DNA of 64,000 nucleotides, from NCBI RefSeq assembly GCF_008831285.2, contig NC_045146.1:15391289-15455288 (forward strand). Reading direction: 5' to 3'. The DNA comes from Nymphaea colorata (taxonomy: Eukaryota; Streptophyta; Magnoliopsida; Nymphaeales; Nymphaeaceae). The notes beneath the pieces were generated by a model, which was not told the DNA's origin, made no database searches, and worked only from the letters and a program-made list of their open reading frames with translations. The position numbers and the translations under genes were made by a program. This document shows, piece after piece, positions 57,727 through 64,000 of this stretch (position 1 is its first letter; each line of letters starts with the position of its first letter).

Positions 57727-58119
57727 GTTGAGGAGGATGCTCAACAGCTGTTGAACACAGAAGATGTAATACTATATCCTGTCTCTGCACGTTCTGCACT
57801 TGAAGCAAAACTTTCAACTTTCAGCATCTACTGATGATGGCGTACTTGACCGGTTAGTCTTATCTTGTGATCCTCGTTGGAGAAGTAGCAAGTTTGATGA
57901 GCTTGAAAAGTTCTTGTTAAGCTTCCTAGATGGTTCCAGCAGCACTGGACTGGAAAGATTGCTAGCACATTACTTGCTGCCTGTGAAGCAAATGTGCTGG
58001 AGGAGCAACAAAGAGTCAATCAGGGTCTTAGCTCTGCGAAGGAATTAGTTGGTAGTGTTAAGAATTACGCATTGAAAATGGAAAATGAGAGCATGTCTTG
58101 AAAGAGGCAGGCATTGTCA
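57727..58119 (+). pseudogene. Fragment of FZL (FZO-like, chloroplast dynamin-related GTPase)
   Basis: The plus strand starts after an intron-like acceptor (ATGCATGTAG) with VEEDAQQLLNTEDVILYPVS and then ARSALEAKLST, followed in another frame by TDDGVLDRL .. FDELEKFLLSFLDGSSSTGLER. A third stretch reads IASTLLAACEANVLEEQQR, then GLSSAKELVGSVKNYALKME. Arabidopsis FZL (At1g03160) has the same order (NTRKLLNTENVILYPVSARSALE .. ELEKFLYSFLDSSTATGMER .. AIAERLLSS). FZL shapes thylakoids in the chloroplast. This copy covers only a middle section and has a frame change near the end of the first block. It also lacks about nine codons after GLER, and a TGA stands where the family has Trp (ESMS*KRQALS). 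It cannot make FZL. The retained acceptor argues for a genomic copy rather than a processed mRNA copy. Confidence 0.85.
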
Positions 58120-58678
58120 TCCACAGTGAGGTATCTAAATACGACATAATGAGTATAACTACGAGACAAAATGAAAGAAACTACAACAAAAAAGGGCTTG
58201 TAAAAATGAAGAGTCCATGAAGATTCACTACATGGTAAGTCCATTTTTCCTAGTTTGTTAGGGCCAGACAGCTTCATCTCAAGGGCCTTGAGTGGCTCCA
58301 AAGATAAATATGCAGCATGATAATCGTTAAAAATGCAAAATCATGAAAAGATGTAATGAAAAAAGAGAAAAAATATTAATACTGAACAAACTCCACTGGA
58401 ATAGGACAACTCAACACATAGGCATTGGCATGGCTGATCAGAAGTTAGCTTGTGTTGCACCAAGAAGTTGCATAAGGTCAACCATTGGTAGGCCTAACAT
58501 ACCCAGGTAATTAAATAAAGAATAGAGCAGAGTCATTATCATGACAAATACTACTAAGAAAAAGAAAGACATGGACCTCATGAAGCTTTTTCCTTCGACC
58601 CTTGGATTCAATAGGAAAGCGCCTCAACATCATAAATAGCCTGTGTTCAATTTAAAGCAGAATACATTCAGTGAATGA

Positions 58679-59045
58679 CTAAGAACTGCAAGTATCATCA
58701 TACGAATGAACTGCTTTAAACTGCAAAAAGGAGCCTTGACGATTTAATGCCGATGCTTCTCTTTGAAACATAACTTCTCCATTACTGACAGCCAAAATTG
58801 AACAGCTTTTTGGTAATTGTCTAGCACAATATCGAGCAATTGAAACAGAGGACCTGGAAGATGAACAAAATATAACAACAATTAGAAAATAAAAGTGCCG
58901 GACAAAGGAAAACACAATGTATCTGGTTGTACCCAACTCCAAGGGTGTTCTTCTTGGATGCACCAACTATAACTGTTGATGCGCCAAAAGTCTTTACCTC
59001 CTGCGCTAAAGTTTTGCGAACCGAAGGACCACGAGAGATCTTAAC
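58679..59045 (-). pseudogene. Fragment of a USP-domain protein kinase gene
   Basis: Two exons on the minus strand, 59045-58933 and 58853-58679, are separated by an 79-bp GT..AG intron. Exon A follows an acceptor (ATCTTAG) and reads VKISRGPSVRKTLAQEVKTF then GASTVIVGASKKNTLGVG. Exon B reads SSVSIARYCARQLPKSCSIL then AVSNGEVMFQREA and soon reaches a stop at 58679. This is the C-terminal half of the universal-stress-protein (adenine nucleotide alpha hydrolase-like) domain found at the front of plant USP-kinases. The first half of the domain and the kinase domain were not found nearby. The fragment lies inside the putative Pack-type transposon, antisense to the FZL fragment. The two exons join without a stop, so it could still be expressed as a short peptide, but I consider it a captured remnant. 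Confidence 0.72.
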
Positions 59046-59344
59046 CTAAGATCTACTTAGAGGAATAGATACCATATATGCCATTCTCATTTTGAAATGA
59101 AGAACAAAGACCGAGAGAAAAATAAAATATTACCTCCCTCCATAAAGAAGGAAACCTAGAGCTGCAACAAAGGATACACTGGGAAACAGAAATGCAATAT
59201 ATACCTCAGATATAGAAACAAATAATACCAAGAATCTTGTAACAACATTCTTTGAAGCAGCACCAAGAAGCAAGAAAAGCCGACCATTAGAAATGGCCAA
59301 CATAGTAAGCGAACAGTGGAGAGCATAAATATCATAGTCACAAC

Positions 59345-59416
59345 ACCTCAAACAGAAAGCTGAAGCGACACCCCCACCGAACCTCAAACAGAAAGATGAA
59401 GTGACACCCCGACCGG
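59345..59416. repeat. 36-bp tandem repeat, two copies
   Basis: ACCTCAAACAGAAAGCTGAA.. (59345) and ACCTCAAACAGAAAGATGAA.. (59381) are adjacent 36-bp copies that differ at a few sites. They lie in the right half of the putative transposon. Confidence 0.9.
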
Positions 59417-59897
59417 CAATGTTATAAAAAATGAAAATGCAAAAACGAAAGCAAGAGAGAGAGAGAACTTCATGCAGGCAGGAAGCTTGCTGCTTGCTCT
59501 CTTGGCTGCAGGCAGGATCCTTGAAGGCTGAAGCGGAGGCTGCGAAGCCGTCAGCTGCGACGTGCAAAGTAACAAACTTAGAAGTTAGGGTTTCATAGCA
59601 TTTGGGGCCAAAAACTTTCGAAACGAGAGAAGAGATGAAAAGCAAAAACGAGAAGTAAAGTTTCCCACCTGAGACAAACAAGTCGGTAAAAAATCGAGTT
59701 GGGAAACCGGGTTTTTCCATTAAAAACGAGTCGGTAAAAATCGGTACACATTTTTCGAGCCGAGTCGATGTTTAATGGTTTTTCGAACTTGACTCGATTA
59801 TTTGAACGAGTCGACTCGTGAACTTGAGTTCGACTCATTAAACAAATGATGCAGCTCAAACTCGTTTACGAGTCAAGCTCGAGCGTTGTTCACCCTT

Positions 59898-62800
59898 AAG
59901 GCAACCCCATGAGGACAAAAAAAAGTAGTGAAGAAATTAAAAGTCCTGAAAAAATATATTCTGAAAAACATTTACTGAAGAAAAAAAAATATTTCTTCCA
60001 CGGAGCACGGAGCTGGAATGCCAGAAAAGCATTCCTGGAGATGGACGAGAGATCAATGTCAGTGTTGTTCCGCCTTGAAGCGGTGGTCAAACGTACGACT
60101 TGTTCTGCCATGCAGCAATCCAAATGCCAATTGGACATCCCTTCAAGGGTTTTTCACATATTCATGAAACGGACAAGTCAACTAAAAGCTGTGTGTGGTA
60201 AACCTTATGACTTGACTGTCATGAAAGAAGGTGCAGGGTTACCGGCCAAACTAAAACAGAGAAAGATATACAGATCACGAAAAAAAGAAAAATGTGTAGA
60301 TCTCCTCCAAATTAAATAAGGAATCTGTGACTTAATTTCAACTCATGAATGGCTGAATTTGCTAAATTGAATACGTAAATTTGGTGGGGATTTATATGCA
60401 AGTTGGAGGTAAACATTTTCTGTTTGAAAAAAGTTTAAACTAATCTCTTAGGTGTATATTCAAGAGCAGTGCATGTGCGCAACACACATCTTACCATCAG
60501 ATACAAACGGGATTAATAAACGTGCCCTCCTAAGGTAACACAACAATTATAATCAAAGCATTGGATATTGTTGTTCTCAGAGGAGTGCAGGTCAAGGATT
60601 TTGAATGATCATGAATGTAATGTTTGGTCCACCAACAGCAAATGAATACTCCCAGAGTGGCATGTTTTTCTCCCTGTTTGTTTAGTAAATATTGGAAAGA
60701 TGCCTGCATAAATGCTAACATTCGGATTTCAAAGTTAAATGATCAATCTGAAAACAGCAACACATGAACATTTTTCAGCTTGGAGGATTTTTGTGTAAGG
60801 ACATGAGAGGGACTGACAGAAATGTTGAGCAAATTCAATCATGGGTCCTTTACAATGCTCTTCCAACTTAATCTTTCAGCTTTCCCTTAGCATCTTTCAC
60901 ACGAAATTGAACAGTTCAATTTCCAATGTTTAGTTTCCCCTTCAGACTTCTAGAATGCAAAGAGTAAACTGAAATAAACTTCAACCAGTCTGTACCAATC
61001 CAATGTACGAAAATAGTTATCAAGAACAGCCGATACAACTGACATTTTTTTTAGAGCAACCTACAATAACTATCAAAGTTGGCTTATTGTGCATCACATT
61101 CAACCTTCATCAATTACATAGAGAACAAACCATTTGTAATTTACCTTCACTTTTTGACACCTAAATTAGAAGAAAGATAAAATTGTTGCAGCAAATAAAG
61201 AACATTATTAAAAAATAAAAAAATAACTGCTTGAGGATATACACATAACGTTTAATATGGAAGGCTCATGGCATATTCTAGTCGACTAACCAGTCTTTGA
61301 CAATAGAAGTAAAAAATGTTGCATCCTCTAAAAGCATCAGTATGAATATGGAAACAATTCCTTCTTTTTTTTAGAGAAATCATACACAGAACACCACATG
61401 ATGCCACATATTACACCAGTCACCTTTGGCAATCAAACATGCAAACTTGTGGCAATTTCAAACAGAGGAGAATGGACTTTTATCAGAAGTATGGGCAAAG
61501 AGTTTTGGCTGTCTAGCTAGTCAACCAAAAGAAGCTTGTTTTACTTCATCAAACTATAAATGCCCTTCGAATATTTAACATAGAATATGCTCAATGTTTA
61601 AATAATGGAAGACAAATGTTGCACTAGAGGCAACGAAAGGATACTCAACCATCACAGAAAACAAAAGATGTACATAACGAGAAACAATTCAATGTCATCA
61701 TGCTGAGGCATGAAATTTGCACGGTGAGGAGCATTTCATAATTCATTAAATGGTTTAATAAAAAAGATACCAAAATGACGGGACACTGTATAATCAATTA
61801 ACATCTTCATGTGCATCACATTGAAAAAAAAAAACAAAGTGAAACAAACATGGTACAAGAATCAACTAAATTAACTTATATGATTGCAGGCTGTGACATT
61901 ATAGTAACATACTTAGTTTATCTTTTTCTTTAGCACCCATGGGCATGAACAAACTGAGAACAAATTGAACAAATTGTCTCCCTACAAGCATCACAAAGAA
62001 AATGAACAAATGTGAAACAGAGATGGCACAAGACCCAACTGACTAACTTGTACAATTATGGGATTACATCTCAGGTACCATGCCTAAACCTGTTTTCCAT
62101 GGATGATAATTGGGTGTCTGAATATAGTTATGTATTGGATTCTTAATTTCATTGGGCCACAAATATATGAAAGTTTCATGTTTAAGGACACTATCAAAGA
62201 ATTATGGGAATTCTATTATAGAAATTTTTGGCAAACAAAGTAATATGGCTAGAGTTTATGAGCTACAAAATGAAATCGCCATAATGTCTATGTGGGAACT
62301 CTTCGGGGCATGCTCATTGGATTACTCATGTATTGTAAGACCCACGTTTTCTTTAAAACTGTCAAGTTTATCAAAAGGAGACAAAAGTGGAAAAAGATGG
62401 AAATAAGAGCAGACCTAATCACATTTTACGACAACTAACCACTCATTAACTGCTTTCTTAGAGGAAAAGACTCAACGATAGAAAGAGAGAGAGTACGTGA
62501 TGTCCTCCTTCTTGCTCTCTTGTTGGGATTGAGGCTCGTGGCTGCTGGAAAGGAACCAGAAGCAGAGGTTGCTGCTGGAAGTTAATCTCAGATTTTCACA
62601 GGTATGGGGATTTTCAGTCCTGAATCTAGCATGAAGCCTGTATATTTTGAGTTCTTATAGATACATATGCATGCGGGTTTATGAATTTATACGCCTAGAC
62701 ATGAATCTATGCATGAAGTATTGTATGATGGTAATGCTACACAATGTTCTTAGTTCAATTCATCTCTGGTTTTCTAGAAGCAAAGCATGCTAGGTGTAAG

Positions 62801-64000
62801 GCATGTTAATTCAATCGACCCTAAAACAGAGCATGTCTCTCTAAGTTAAGGGCTCTGGTAGAGGATTCAAACCAACGACAGATACAGAACAAGGAAAAGA
62901 ATCTTTATTATATACCAGAACCCTCACGGAGGGTCTGGCCACCAAACGGAATACGCATATCTCAAGGGGAAAGGCTCTGTTGCCATCCCGGGCCTAACAC
63001 AACATCCAAAAAAAAAAAAAATTATAATAATAAGAGAGAACGGGTAAACCAAAATCAGTAAACAGAGAAGAGGGGTGGAAGAAAGTACCCTCAGCGCCAT
63101 CGATGAACAGAACCAATCAAAAAAAAAAAAGGGAGACGGCATTGGAGTTGCAGAATCCCTCCTGTCGTTCCCTTCTTCCTATTGATTCTGAACTGTCGCA
63201 GCGAGAGGGAGACTGTGACGACAATGTTGAAGCTGGGAGTTCATCATTCTCACGGTGGTAGTGCTGGAACACGAGAGCAGAGGCGGCGGCGGCAATGGAA
63301 GAACCCAACCGCCGGATCTCGCAGGCGAAGGAGAGATTTCCCCTCTCTGGTTTTGGGTTTAAACGGTTGAAAATCAGTGGGAACTCCACCGTCGATCGAA
63401 CGGGAGGAAGAGGGAGAGGAAGGCGATCTCTCCCTCTGGCCTCGTTTTCCTCTAGTGTGGGTTGCTGAAGTTCGGTGGAAGTTCCACCATCGGTCGCTCA
63501 AGGAGAAGAAGAAGGAGCTCTCGCGCGAGGAGGGAAGCGTCCCCGTGAGGAGAGAGAAAACTCAACAATAAAATGAGACGAAGCTTAGGTTCGACTGATT
63601 TTATATCAAAGTTGGGAATTTACAAAAATAGTCCACTGTATTAGCTAATTTGTCGAAAAAGTAGTTATAATGTTTAAAACTTCATGCCGCAACCTTTTTG
63701 CTTAAAACTTCTTCAAAAAGAGACTTACTTGCCAAGTAGTGCCCTCTGGTTTCTTAAAATTTGGCAAAAGGAGGTTTTTATAAGATTTATTTGAAATTTC
63801 AGTAGAAAACCGAAATGTTATGCATTATTGCTTTGTGGTAACTTTATTTTTACTTAAAATTTCAGACAAAGAGTTCTAAAAATAAATTCTGAAAGTAGAA
63901 AGGGAACGCCACGTTCTAAGGGTTTAAAAATGTAAATCTCTTACTTTTGAATGGTCATTTTATTTGAAAATTTTTGGCGTGATATTCCGTATGATGTTTC
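59898..64000. other. AT-rich terminal region, no gene recognised
   Basis: No family resemblance was found in any frame. A 136-codon plus-strand frame (59909-60319) is lysine-rich and unrecognised. The stretch 63120-63560 is GC- and GAG-rich and looks like the leader of a plant gene. A minus-strand ATG at about 63101 (MALR) is followed by a GTACTT donor-like site, so a first coding exon of a gene whose other exons lie in long introns or outside the window is possible but unproven. Confidence 0.45.

Larger units (their letters stand above)
57170..59897. mobile_element. Probable Pack-type DNA transposon carrying host gene fragments
   Basis: Both ends are dense in CTCGAG/GACTCGA words. At the left (57180-57450) these include AACTCGACAAACTCGTTTGA. 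At the right (59745-59890) related words such as ATTTGAACGAGTCGACTCG occur in the opposite sense, followed by GAGTCAAGCTCGAGCG and TTGTTCACCC. Such subterminal arrays are typical of non-autonomous plant DNA transposons. Between them lie a fragment of FZL (+) and a fragment of a USP-domain kinase (-), two unrelated host genes with intron borders kept. That is the mark of Pack-type capture. No transposase was seen. The exact ends and target duplication could not be fixed, so a Helitron or a plain segmental duplication are alternatives. Confidence 0.5.

Noticed and set aside
62860-62910. B-box-like GGTTTGAATCC on the minus strand, suggesting a tRNA or SINE
   Set aside because: No A-box at the right distance and no cloverleaf could be drawn.

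Overview
The window is nuclear DNA from a flowering plant. Evidence: multi-exon genes with GT..AG introns; plant families (SBT1 subtilases, a LAT/PUT polyamine transporter, FZL and USP-kinase fragments); AT-rich spacers; a Copia LTR element whose primer site matches plant initiator tRNA-Met; and MITE, SINE and LINE debris. I cannot name the species. The subtilase genes are much more GC-rich, especially at third codon positions, than the other genes.

Layout. 1-5000: AT-rich spacer with a MITE candidate. 5023-6198 (-): SAGA subunit ADA1/TAD1-like gene. 7.1-10.3 kb: spacer with a ~198-bp tandem duplication. 10373-12074 (-): two-exon PUT-type polyamine transporter. 12.5-18.3 kb: spacer with a clear Tourist-like MITE. 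20833-21682 (+): two-exon short DUF863-like protein. 23.5-26.05 kb: a probable DNA transposon body holding a SINE candidate and a decayed LINE. 28154-35199 (+): ten-exon casein kinase 2 alpha. 37458-40043 (-): three-exon At2g23090-like SERF/zinc-finger protein. 42208-49346 (+): subtilase pseudogene split near its 3' end by a young Copia element (44411-49293). 53775-56048 (+): intact intronless subtilase paralogue. 57.17-59.9 kb: a probable Pack-type DNA transposon carrying fragments of FZL and of a USP-domain kinase. 59.9-64 kb: AT-rich, no gene recognised.

The genes do not form one pathway. Two relationships stand out. CK2 alpha and the At2g23090-like gene are neighbours here and, as I recall, also in Arabidopsis (At2g23080/At2g23090), so this may be ancient microsynteny. 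The two subtilases are a tandem pair, one intact and one dead. The second has lost its frame upstream of the catalytic serine and also carries the Copia insertion 15 codons before its stop.

I looked for an undescribed system and found none that I can defend. The most informative structures are the Copia insertion with a recoverable target duplication, the transposon carrying two unrelated gene fragments, and the long open extension upstream of the canonical CK2 alpha start.
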